Origin: JAMBLL01 sp964460075
Lineage (GTDB): Bacteria > Actinomycetota > Acidimicrobiia > Spongiisociales > UBA5794
Assembly (NCBI GenBank): GCA_964460075.1
Contig: CAYWPC010000022.1
Span: 1-38,463, forward strand
Reading direction: 5' to 3'
Length of the DNA stretch: 38,463 bases
Shown piece after piece: positions 23,531-31,166 of the stretch (positions within the stretch are counted from its first letter, which is position 1; the number at the start of each line of letters is the position of its first letter). The notes below the pieces were generated by a model that had not been told where the DNA came from, made no database searches, and saw only the letters and a list, made by a program, of their open reading frames with translations. Both the position numbers and the translations under genes were made by a program.

Positions 23531-24535
23531 CTACCTCACCACCAGGTCGGTTCCCGAGCGGAGTTCAAGGAGGTACGAGGCCTCCGTTCTCACGCGGTGC
23601 ATCCCGACAGATTCGTAGAGGTGAGTCGCGCCGGTAAGGCTGTCCGCATCGACGTCGAGAGCGACGGCCGTCATGCCTCTCGCCTGGTACTCGGCGAACG
23701 CCCTCGTCAGGAGTGTCCTGGCCAGACCCCTGCCGCGCCACTCGCGGAGAACTCCCAGGGAGCCGATCCATCCCGTGTCGCTGTGACTCCCGTGGCTCCT
23801 GAGTGCGGCGAGGACTCCAACGGGGCCATCGGCGGTATCGGCGATCCAGACGAGGTCGTCATCCCACTCGTCCATCTCCCGGTAGTTGCGCCATCGCTCC
23901 ACGCTGGCTTCCGGCGTGGAGTCGACCCAGCCATAATGGTCCTTGAACGCGGTCGTGATCACCTGGGCGACCACCCCGAGGTCCTCGGCCCCGGCCATGG
24001 TGCGAATCGTGACACCCTCCGGTGGGCAAGCCACCTCGACGGGTCCGTCCAACGTGACGCGCATCTCGAATTCGAGGCGGTCCTGCCGGTAACCGTGATC
24101 CTTGAAGAGAGCCACTGCTGCTGGATTCTTCAACGTGGTCTGGCACCGGTTAGTGACCCTGGCCCCGGTTGGTGCCAGCGGTATCAGGGCCTGTGAACGA
24201 TCCAGACCCCACGCGATGATGGCCGAACCGAGGCCCCTGCCCTGATGGTCGGGGTGAACCCAACCGAGTGTGATCGACTCGATGTGTGGGCGTGTGTCGA
24301 GGTACCGGCCGTAGCCGACGAGGTATCCCGAATCCGACCGTCTGACGGAGAGGATGTCTGTGTTCTGGTCGGTTTCGGGCGAGTTGTCGAGCATCGTCAC
24401 GAAAGATTCCGTGACCGCCGACGAGCCGTCGACCGCCGTCTCCACGGTGCGTATCAAGCCGGCCACCTCACTGATGCGATCAGGCGGGCCGACGGTGATG
24501 CGGTAGCCGAGGAGGTTGGGGACTGAGACATTCAT
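23531..24535 (-). CDS. Tandem-domain GNAT acetyltransferase
   Basis: A 334-residue protein with two GNAT domains. The first (about 10-160) has the acetyl-CoA loop in VHPDHQGRGLGSAII and the second (about 175-330) in VLREWRGRGLARTLL. The double layout recalls mycothiol synthase MshD and other two-domain GNATs, but I do not see enough to call MshD. The C-terminal part (TGATHLYESVGM) is typical of motif B. I chose ATG 24535 because TACGCT lies 6 nt before it; an upstream ATG at 24568 would add 11 residues. It is divergent from hppA, leaving about 100 bp of promoter. Confidence 0.8.
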   Translation of the reverse strand: MNVSVPNLLGYRITVGPPDRISEVAGLIRTVETAVDGSSAVTESFVTMLDNSPETDQNTDILSVRRSDSGYLVGYGRYLDTRPHIESITLGWVHPDHQGRGLGSAIIAWGLDRSQALIPLAPTGARVTNRCQTTLKNPAAVALFKDHGYRQDRLEFEMRVTLDGPVEVACPPEGVTIRTMAGAEDLGVVAQVITTAFKDHYGWVDSTPEASVERWRNYREMDEWDDDLVWIADTADGPVGVLAALRSHGSHSDTGWIGSLGVLREWRGRGLARTLLTRAFAEYQARGMTAVALDVDADSLTGATHLYESVGMHRVRTEASYLLELRSGTDLVVR

Positions 24536-24541
24536 CACACC

Positions 24542-24547
24542 AGCGTA
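24542..24547 (-). promoter_or_regulatory. Candidate -10 element TACGCT of GNAT gene
   Basis: On the minus strand TACGCT ends 6 nt before ATG 24535, the same hexamer and spacing as at 4870-4875. Confidence 0.35.
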
Positions 24548-24591
24548 TCGAAATGGACGACTTTCCATAGCTTCGCGAACGCTATGTTCCC

Positions 24592-24597
24592 TATAAT
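24592..24597 (+). promoter_or_regulatory. Consensus -10 TATAAT upstream of hppA
   Basis: A perfect TATAAT lies 46 nt before the hppA start. It would give a leader of about 40 nt ending in the AGGAG ribosome binding site (24631-24635). No good -35 hexamer is visible. It is the only consensus -10 I found and would suit strong constitutive expression. Confidence 0.5.
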
Positions 24598-24643
24598 GCC
24601 GCCGGTTTCCAAGGTTCCCCCAAGATAGCCAGGAGTGATTTCC

Positions 24644-26725
24644 GTGAATCCTGATGTGTGGCTCTACGTAGCCATGGCGGTGGGTGTCGCCGCACTTGTT
24701 CTCGCCGCCGCATACGGCCGCCTGGTCGTCGCTGAATCTCCGGGTAGTGACCGGATGGTCCAGCTGATGGCAGCCATCCGAGAGGGTTCAATGGCCTTCA
24801 TGCGACGCGAGTACGCCGCGATTGCGGTCTTCGTCGCCGTCATGGCAGCCCTCATCTTCGGGCTGCTCGACTGGGGTCGTCCATGGGGCGCGATCGCGTA
24901 TGTGTTTGGTGCGCTCCTCTCGGCGCTCGCAGGATTCGTGGGCATGCGAATCGCTACGGCCGCCAATGCCAGGACCGCCGAAGCTGCCCGTGTGGGAGGA
25001 ACGGCGAAGGCGCTGCCTGTTGCGTTCCGTGGTGGAGCTGTGATGGGGTTCACCGTTGCCGGCCTCGGACTCCTCGGATTCGCTCTCGGTGTGTTTTTCT
25101 TCAGGACCGTGCTCGGACTCGGTACTGACGAGTGGGTCGAAATCGTCACAGCCATCGGTCTTGGCGCATCATCGATTGCTTTGTTCGCACGTGTCGGCGG
25201 AGGCATCTACACCAAGGCCGCTGATGTGGGCGCCGACCTCGTTGGCAAGGTCGAGGCCGGGATTCCAGAGGACGACCCGCGGAACCCTGCCACGATCGCA
25301 GACAATGTCGGCGACAACGTTGGTGACGTTGCAGGGATGGGAGCAGACCTATTCGAGTCGTACATTGGATCGCTCATTGCACCGATTGCCTTCGCGGCAA
25401 TCGTGTTCACGGGTCAGAGCTTCCTTCCTCAATTGATCTTCTATCCGCTGATGATCGCCTCGATCGGCATGGGCGCGTCGATCCTCGGTTCCTTCCTCGT
25501 CAAGCCAAAGGGCGACGACCTCGCGAAGGCTCTGCACACGGGAACCTGGGCTGCAGCCGGCCTCACCGTCATCGGAGTCGCCATTCTCACCCCCCTCATG
25601 TTCGACGCCGACTCTGGCGTCGACAACGCCTGGGGATTCTTCATCGCTGTGATCGTCGGCCTCGTCATCGGAATCATCGTCGGCAAGATTTCTGAGTGGT
25701 ACACCTCTGACCATTACAAGACCGTCAAAGAGATCGCTCGTCAGTCTGAGACAGGTCCCGCAACGGTGGTCCTCGCAGGCATTGCAGAAGGTAAGAAATC
25801 TGCTGCGTACTCAGTCATCGTCGTTGCCTTGGGGATGGGTGCTGCGTACTGGGCAGGCGACTTGGCCGTTCAGAACGGCGGCATTTACGGTGTAGCGATC
25901 GCCGCGATCGGCGTACTGTCGACGCTGGGCATCACGGTCTCGGTCGACGCCTACGGACCGATCGCCGACAACGCTGGCGGCATCGCGGAGATGGCGAACC
26001 TTGATCCGGAGGTTCGCGAAGCCACCGACCAACTCGACGCCCTCGGTAACACGACCGCCGCTGTCGCTAAAGGGTTCGCCATTGCCTCGGCCGCAGTCAC
26101 AGCACTTGCACTGTTCTTCACATTCGCCAAGGCTGTCGGCGTCGAGGGTTTCAACATCCTCGACATCAAGGTCGTGATCGGCCTCTTCCTCGGCGGCATG
26201 TTCCCGTACTTGTTCGCTGCCATGACTATCCAGGCGGTCGGTCGAGCGGCCTTCGAGATGATCGAAGAAGTACGCCGCCAGTTCCGCGAGATCCCAGGCC
26301 TGCGAGAGGGCAGAGAAGGTGTTGTCCCTGAGTACGCCAAGTGTGTCGATATTTCAACGAAGTCATCGCTTCGTGAGATGGTGGTTCCAGGTGCCCTCGC
26401 AATTGCTCTCCCGTTACTGATCGGCTTCCTCTCGGTGGACATGCTCGGAGGGTTCCTCGCAGGAGCTCTCGTGTCTGGCTTCCTCCTTGCGATCTACATG
26501 TCGAATGCCGGTGGTGCGTGGGACAATGCGAAGAAGTTCATAGAGGCAGGCGCCTTCGGGGGCAAGGGATCAGATGCCCACAAGGCCGCAGTCGTCGGCG
26601 ACACGATTGGTGACCCGTTCAAGGACACATCCGGACCATCGATGAACATCGTCATCAAGGTCATGACGATCGTTTCTCTGATTTTCGCATCTGCATTCAC
26701 CAGCTTCGGCGGCTGGCTCGGGTAG
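24644..26725 (+). CDS. hppA: Membrane-bound ion-pumping pyrophosphatase
   Basis: A 693-residue integral membrane enzyme that hydrolyses pyrophosphate and pumps H+ and/or Na+ outward. It has about 16 hydrophobic segments and the catalytic signature GADLVGKVEAGIPEDD (near residue 195), DNVGDNVGDVAGMGADLFE, and the C-terminal DTIGDPFKDTSGPSMNI. The segment GNTTAAVAKG near residue 470 has Ala where K+-independent enzymes have Lys, so it belongs to the K+-dependent subfamily. GTG 24644 is preferred, 8 nt after AGGAG; the GTG at 24635 overlaps that site. H+ versus Na+ specificity is not readable by eye. The second trkA-trkH pair follows 53 bp downstream. Confidence 0.96.
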   Translation: MNPDVWLYVAMAVGVAALVLAAAYGRLVVAESPGSDRMVQLMAAIREGSMAFMRREYAAIAVFVAVMAALIFGLLDWGRPWGAIAYVFGALLSALAGFVGMRIATAANARTAEAARVGGTAKALPVAFRGGAVMGFTVAGLGLLGFALGVFFFRTVLGLGTDEWVEIVTAIGLGASSIALFARVGGGIYTKAADVGADLVGKVEAGIPEDDPRNPATIADNVGDNVGDVAGMGADLFESYIGSLIAPIAFAAIVFTGQSFLPQLIFYPLMIASIGMGASILGSFLVKPKGDDLAKALHTGTWAAAGLTVIGVAILTPLMFDADSGVDNAWGFFIAVIVGLVIGIIVGKISEWYTSDHYKTVKEIARQSETGPATVVLAGIAEGKKSAAYSVIVVALGMGAAYWAGDLAVQNGGIYGVAIAAIGVLSTLGITVSVDAYGPIADNAGGIAEMANLDPEVREATDQLDALGNTTAAVAKGFAIASAAVTALALFFTFAKAVGVEGFNILDIKVVIGLFLGGMFPYLFAAMTIQAVGRAAFEMIEEVRRQFREIPGLREGREGVVPEYAKCVDISTKSSLREMVVPGALAIALPLLIGFLSVDMLGGFLAGALVSGFLLAIYMSNAGGAWDNAKKFIEAGAFGGKGSDAHKAAVVGDTIGDPFKDTSGPSMNIVIKVMTIVSLIFASAFTSFGGWLG

Positions 26726-26739
26726 CGAGAAAGCTCACA

Positions 26740-26769
26740 TTGGGGCCGTCGACGTGTTCGCTCTAGGCT
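26740..26769 (+). promoter_or_regulatory. Candidate promoter of second trkA, leaderless
   Basis: TTGGGG at 26740-26745 and TAGGCT at 26764-26769 are spaced by 18 bases. The ATG at 26779 follows 9 nt later without a Shine-Dalgarno sequence. Confidence 0.4.
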
Positions 26770-26778
26770 TGTCGCCTA

Positions 26779-28107
26779 ATGCGTATCGTCATCATCGGTG
26801 CAGGGGCGGTTGGCTCGTTTCTCGCTGAGAAGTTCTCGTACGAGGGCCAGGATGTGGTCGTCATCGAATCGGACGCGGACCGCGCAGCGAGAGCACAAGG
26901 TGAGATCGATTGCTTGGTGATCAATGGCAATGGGGCGTCTGCCGAGACGCTCAGGAAGGCAGGCCTCGGAGATGCCGATCTGCTCATCGCTGTCAGCTCC
27001 TCGGATGCGGTCAATGTGCTTGCTTGTGCCGCAGGCACGAAGCTCAAGATTCCGAGGAAGGTTGCCAGGGTCGAGGACCCACAACTCAAGGCAGAGGTGG
27101 AAGCCCTTGGCGTAGATCTCGTGATCGACCCAGACGAGGCCGCTGCGCGCGAACTGCTTCGGCTTGCAGCTAGCGGAGATATTGCGGAGATGATTGAATT
27201 CGCGGGTGGGGATCTCGTGCTGTTGGGTGCCTACATCGACCCTGGCGTGGCGTTCGTTGGCCGAACGCTCGCCGACCTTCGCGAGACGGTCGAAGGTTGG
27301 GATTGGCTCGTAGTAGCCGTCATCAGGAACGACGAGACGCTGATTGCTCGGGGCGCCACGATGTTCCAGCCGCACGACCATGTCCTGATGATGGCGCACC
27401 GAGAGGGCATCGATCAGGCGTACGACTGGCTCGGATTGTCGAGTAAGGCGGCGGAGAAGGTCATCGTCCTCGGAGGTACCCGACTTGCGACGTTGACCTC
27501 GGCGATGCTGGCCGACCACGGCATCCACACCACCCTCATCGAATCCGACATCAATCGCTGCCGCGTGATCGCTGAAGATCTGCCAGATGTCGTGATCGTG
27601 TGTGGCGAACCAACCGATCCCAAGATCCTGCGCTCGGAAGGGGTAGCGGCTGCCGATGCTGTCATGGCGCTCACAGGCTGGGATGGAGAGAACATGCTCG
27701 GCGCCCTCGCAGCTAAGTCGCTTGGTGCCGGTGAGGTCATCGCTCGATTCACCAACACGGATCTTGCCGGGTTGGTCTCGGGATATGGGATTGATGCCAC
27801 CGTGAGCTCCCGACTGTCCGCTGCGAACGAGATACTTCGATTCGTGCGCAGGGGAGTGATTCATTCCGTGGTGACATTCTCGGATTCCGATGCAGAGGCA
27901 ATCGAACTTGAGGTCGGTGCTACCAGCCCGGCGATCGGGAAGACCCTCGCCGATCTGAAGCTTCCCCACTCACTGATCGTCGGTGGTGTTCAGCGAGGTG
28001 GAGACGCGTTCGTGCCGCGAGGCACCACAAGGATCGAGGTTGGCGACCATCTGATCGTCATCGCTCTCCCTGAAGCTATCTCGACCGCTGAGAAGCTCTC
28101 GGGCTAA
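26779..28107 (+). CDS. trkA: Full-length TrkA, two RCK units
   Basis: A 442-residue cytoplasmic K+ channel regulator. The first half has the Rossmann motif GAGAVGSFLAEKF with VVIESDADRA and a TrkA-C domain at about 140-220. The second half repeats this with VLGGTRLATLTSAMLADHG, TLIESD and a C-terminal TrkA-C (IEVGDHLIVIALP). The first motif keeps GxGxxG. The second is degraded (GGTRLA), so the halves probably differ in nucleotide binding, as in other TrkA proteins. Unlike the split pair at 12520-13841, this is the proteobacterial-style fused form. It is followed after 4 nt by its trkH. Confidence 0.93.
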   Translation: MRIVIIGAGAVGSFLAEKFSYEGQDVVVIESDADRAARAQGEIDCLVINGNGASAETLRKAGLGDADLLIAVSSSDAVNVLACAAGTKLKIPRKVARVEDPQLKAEVEALGVDLVIDPDEAAARELLRLAASGDIAEMIEFAGGDLVLLGAYIDPGVAFVGRTLADLRETVEGWDWLVVAVIRNDETLIARGATMFQPHDHVLMMAHREGIDQAYDWLGLSSKAAEKVIVLGGTRLATLTSAMLADHGIHTTLIESDINRCRVIAEDLPDVVIVCGEPTDPKILRSEGVAAADAVMALTGWDGENMLGALAAKSLGAGEVIARFTNTDLAGLVSGYGIDATVSSRLSAANEILRFVRRGVIHSVVTFSDSDAEAIELEVGATSPAIGKTLADLKLPHSLIVGGVQRGGDAFVPRGTTRIEVGDHLIVIALPEAISTAEKLSG

Positions 28108-28111
28108 CACG

Positions 28112-29563
28112 ATGTCGTGGCGCCACCTCCTCCACGTCGTCGGCGCAGTCCTCGGTGCGGTCGGGTTGGCAATGTTTGCCCCTGCTGCTGTTGGAGCTAT
28201 CTACAGGGAGTGGTCCGACCTTCCAGGTCTCCTGTTTGCGGCTGTCCTCACAACGGTGGTCGGATACGTTTTGTGGCGCGTATTCGATCGCCCGGGCGAG
28301 CTCAGCACGCGCGAGGGTTTCGCTGCGGTTGGCCTCGCTTGGATTGCGATGGCGGTTGCTGGGGCGCTGCCCTACGTGTTGACGGGGGCGATTGCTAGCC
28401 CAACCGATGCGATTTTCGAGTCCGCGGCAGGGATAACAACAACGGGAGCGTCCATCCTCCCGAATCCTGGACTGCTCTCCCACGGCGTTGCGTTCTGGCG
28501 GTCCTTGACCCAGTGGATTGGCGGAATGGGAATCATCGTGCTCTCGGTTGCGATTCTTCCGCTTCTCGGCATGGGAGCGGTACAGCTTGCCAGGGCAGAG
28601 TCACCCGGCCCGATGCCCGATCGGTTGACACCGAGGTTTCGCGAGACTGCGAAGCGCCTGTGGCTCGTGTATGCGGCCTTGACCGGCCTTGAGGTCCTGC
28701 TGTTGTGGGCAGGTGACATGACTCTCTTCGAGGCTGTCAACCACTCATTTACGACGCTTTCAACTGGTGGCTTCAGCACGAGAGCCGGCTCGCTTGGAGC
28801 GTTCTCTGTGTACTCACAATGGGTTGTCATCGTGTTCATGGCGCTCGCAGGGATGTCGTTCGCTCTTCACTACAAGGTGGTGACGCGAGACCCAAAGGCA
28901 TACCTGACCTCCGCAGGGTTGAGGGTGTTCCTTGGGATCATCCTCATCGCCACCCTCTTGATGACCGCAGGAACGTGGGGGGGTGCTGTCTCGAACACGA
29001 TTCGCAACGCGCTCTTCACATCGTTGACGATTATCACTACTACGGGATATGCGACCGTCGATTTTGCTCTTTGGATTCCGGCGCTCGGCATCCTGCTCGT
29101 CGGGTTGATGTTCGTCGGAGGGATGGCTGGTTCGACCGCCGGTGCCATCAAGTCGGATCGGCTCCAGATCCTCTACGAGGCTTCCCGCACCGATGTACGC
29201 CGCCTTATCCATCCAAGAGGAGTGTTCGTCACGCGAGTGGGCAGGAGACCTGTGCCCGATGTCGTCGTCGAAACCGTGCAGACGTTCTTCCTTCTGTACA
29301 TGTTTGCATTCATGACAGGGACGATCCTCTTGGCAATCATCGGCTCGGTCGCTGGATCGAACCTCGATATCGTCACGACGGTTAGTGCCGTTGCGTCTTC
29401 GCTCGGTAACGTCGGGCCAGGCTTAGGCGACGTCGGTCCCGCGGGGAATTATTCCGAGATTCCGATGCCGGGAAAATGGTTGCTATCGGGGCTCATGATT
29501 GTCGGTCGACTTGAGATCTTGCCGATTCTCATCCTGTTCAACCGAGAGGTATGGAGGAAGTGA
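28112..29563 (+). CDS. trkH: TrkH/TrkG-type K+ uptake membrane subunit
   Basis: A 483-residue K+ transporter with four pore loops: AAGITTTGAS (about residue 106), TTLSTGGFST (about 217), ITTTGYATVDF (about 308) and SLGNVGPGLGDVGP (about 431). The QWIGGMGIIVLSVAILPLLG segment and the GSTAGAIKSDR loop are typical of TrkH/TrkG. It pairs with the fused TrkA encoded 4 nt upstream. With the operon at 12520-15566 it gives the organism two K+ uptake systems of different subtype in one window. The 113 bases after it hold nothing I can identify. Confidence 0.95.
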   Translation: MSWRHLLHVVGAVLGAVGLAMFAPAAVGAIYREWSDLPGLLFAAVLTTVVGYVLWRVFDRPGELSTREGFAAVGLAWIAMAVAGALPYVLTGAIASPTDAIFESAAGITTTGASILPNPGLLSHGVAFWRSLTQWIGGMGIIVLSVAILPLLGMGAVQLARAESPGPMPDRLTPRFRETAKRLWLVYAALTGLEVLLLWAGDMTLFEAVNHSFTTLSTGGFSTRAGSLGAFSVYSQWVVIVFMALAGMSFALHYKVVTRDPKAYLTSAGLRVFLGIILIATLLMTAGTWGGAVSNTIRNALFTSLTIITTTGYATVDFALWIPALGILLVGLMFVGGMAGSTAGAIKSDRLQILYEASRTDVRRLIHPRGVFVTRVGRRPVPDVVVETVQTFFLLYMFAFMTGTILLAIIGSVAGSNLDIVTTVSAVASSLGNVGPGLGDVGPAGNYSEIPMPGKWLLSGLMIVGRLEILPILILFNREVWRK

Positions 29564-29676
29564 GCAGTCAGGGGGCGCAGAGGTCAGCTGATGCGAAGCT
29601 CCGTCTCAGCGTCATTTCGCTCTTGCACAACTGAGTCTTGCAATGCAGCGGTGATGTCTCGTGGCGAGCGCGCGTT

Positions 29677-29898
29677 TCAACGCTCCTCGAACTTCTTCAT
29701 GTCCGGATCATTCGCCCGCAGCTCCTCTTGTCTCTGTGTCCGAGTCATGTACTCGCGATAGGAGCGCTTGCGTGTGCGATTTATAATCATGAACAGAGCG
29801 ACGATTACCGATCCGATCACGAGCCAGACGATCATTTCGGCTCCGCCGGCAGCAGGTAGGTCCACAATGTTTTGTGTGGCGATTGGTGGGCGCAACAT
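29677..29898 (-). CDS. Small single-helix membrane protein
   Basis: Up to 73 residues. It has one membrane helix (MIVWLVIGSVIVALFMIIN) followed by a charged tail of about 35 residues (RKRSYREYMTRTQRQEEL) likely in the cytoplasm. I do not recognise the family. There are two start options. ATG 29898 lies 6 nt after TAGGCT on the minus strand (leaderless pattern), and ATG 29835, directly before the helix, has GGCGGAG upstream and gives 52 residues. Transcription from the same -10 would serve both. It is divergent from the histidine phosphatase gene. Confidence 0.6.
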   Translation of the reverse strand: MLRPPIATQNIVDLPAAGGAEMIVWLVIGSVIVALFMIINRTRKRSYREYMTRTQRQEELRANDPDMKKFEER

Positions 29899-29903
29899 GC
29901 CTC

Positions 29904-29910
29904 TAGCCTA
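29904..29910. promoter_or_regulatory. Symmetric -10 box shared by two divergent genes
   Basis: TAGCCTA reads as TAGCCT on the plus strand (29904-29909) and TAGGCT on the minus strand (29910-29905). On the minus strand ATG 29898 follows after 6 nt. On the plus strand the TTG at 29917 follows after 7 nt. A single 7-bp element could thus start both transcripts. Confidence 0.4.
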
Positions 29911-29916
29911 CGACCA

Positions 29917-31164
29917 TTGCACGGGGAGTATCGCCTGGCCAAGACCGTCACCCTCATACGACATGCCGAGACGAACGCTAACAGCGAGCGTCGCTGGCAA
30001 GGATCCTTCGACTCCGGCCTTTCCGGCGCGGGCCTTGCACAACTTGAGCGACTCCTGGCACGAATCTCACCCCGTCCAGCGGACGTGGTCATCGCGTCGG
30101 ATCTTGACCGCACGATGCAGACAGCGTCGGTTCTCACGAATGAAGTTCTTCCCGATCCTGCCTGGCGAGAGTTCCACGTGGGTGCCTGGGAGGGCCTCAC
30201 AACGGCAGAGATCATGACACGGTTTCCAGGCCAGATGGAAGCATTGGTTGCAGGCGAGGATGTGGCACCAGGTGGTGGCGAGCAGATGTCAGCGTTTGCC
30301 GATCGCATCATCGCGGCCTTTCATGCTCTCGTGTCGTCCATGGCCCAAGGCGATCGTGCGTACGTCGTTACCCATGGAGGGGTGATCTGGCGACTTGCTT
30401 CCCACATTTTGCGTCGCACGGGGGAAGCGGCACCGCTGATGCCACCGTTCAACACCGCAACGACAACGATCACGATAGGTGAGGACGGCGAGTCACAACT
30501 GACGGTCTTCAACGACGCGACACACCTCGATCACGTAACTGCACAGTTCGGCCCTGAGGGCAGATTCGTCACGCTTGTGCGACACGGCGAGACCGAAGGC
30601 AACCTGGTCGGCGTTTGGCAGGGCCACTCCGACAGTGCGCTCACCGAGACGGGAGAGCAGCAGGCGAAGTTCGCTTCGATGTGCATCCCCGAGATTGGAG
30701 CCCTCTACACGTCGCCGCTCGGCAGGACGCGCCAAACAGCCGGGATCATTGGAGACGCTCTTGGCGTCACTCCGAAGCCCCACGACGGATTCAAAGAGAT
30801 GGCGTTCGGATCTTGGGAGAACCTGACCTCTCACGAGGCAGCCGAGTTGCAGCCGGAGCTCTTCTCAAGAATCTACGACGACGGCCTCGACCTTCCGAGA
30901 GGTGGGAGTGGAGAGACGTTCGGACAGGCAGGCAAGAGAGTCGCCGAGACGGTCGAATCGCTCGTTGACCTGACGGACACGGACTTCGCCGCGGTTAGCC
31001 ACGGCGCGGCGATTCGAGCCTACATCGTCCACATCACCGGCATGACCTTCGCGGAGAGAGATCGCTTGCCGATTCCACGGAACACGTCCATGTCGTCGGT
31101 GATATATGCCGGAAGACGGCCGGTGCTGGCGCACTACAACGTTGCACCGCATCTGGACCGCTAG
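29917..31164 (+). CDS. Tandem-domain histidine phosphatase (phosphoglycerate mutase-like)
   Basis: About 415 residues with two histidine phosphatase domains in one chain. Domain 1 has TLIRHAETNANSERRWQG with the phospho-His near residue 17 and a second His in VVTHGGVIW. Domain 2 has VTLVRHGETEGNLVGVWQG near residue 221 and a second His in AVSHGAAI. Both catalytic sets look intact. The sequence similarity of the two halves implies an internal duplication. Small phosphorylated metabolites are the likely substrates. The start is uncertain: TTG 29917 sits 7 nt after TAGCCT, while CTG 29935 sits 6 nt after GGGGAG and directly before AKTVTLIRH. It is followed after 2 nt by a glycosyltransferase gene. 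Confidence 0.85.
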   Translation: MHGEYRLAKTVTLIRHAETNANSERRWQGSFDSGLSGAGLAQLERLLARISPRPADVVIASDLDRTMQTASVLTNEVLPDPAWREFHVGAWEGLTTAEIMTRFPGQMEALVAGEDVAPGGGEQMSAFADRIIAAFHALVSSMAQGDRAYVVTHGGVIWRLASHILRRTGEAAPLMPPFNTATTTITIGEDGESQLTVFNDATHLDHVTAQFGPEGRFVTLVRHGETEGNLVGVWQGHSDSALTETGEQQAKFASMCIPEIGALYTSPLGRTRQTAGIIGDALGVTPKPHDGFKEMAFGSWENLTSHEAAELQPELFSRIYDDGLDLPRGGSGETFGQAGKRVAETVESLVDLTDTDFAAVSHGAAIRAYIVHITGMTFAERDRLPIPRNTSMSSVIYAGRRPVLAHYNVAPHLDR

Positions 31165-31166
31165 CG

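Noticed and set aside
26776..27969. 397-codon minus-strand ORF opposite trkA
   Set aside because: It is antisense to a full two-RCK TrkA and has no coherent motif.
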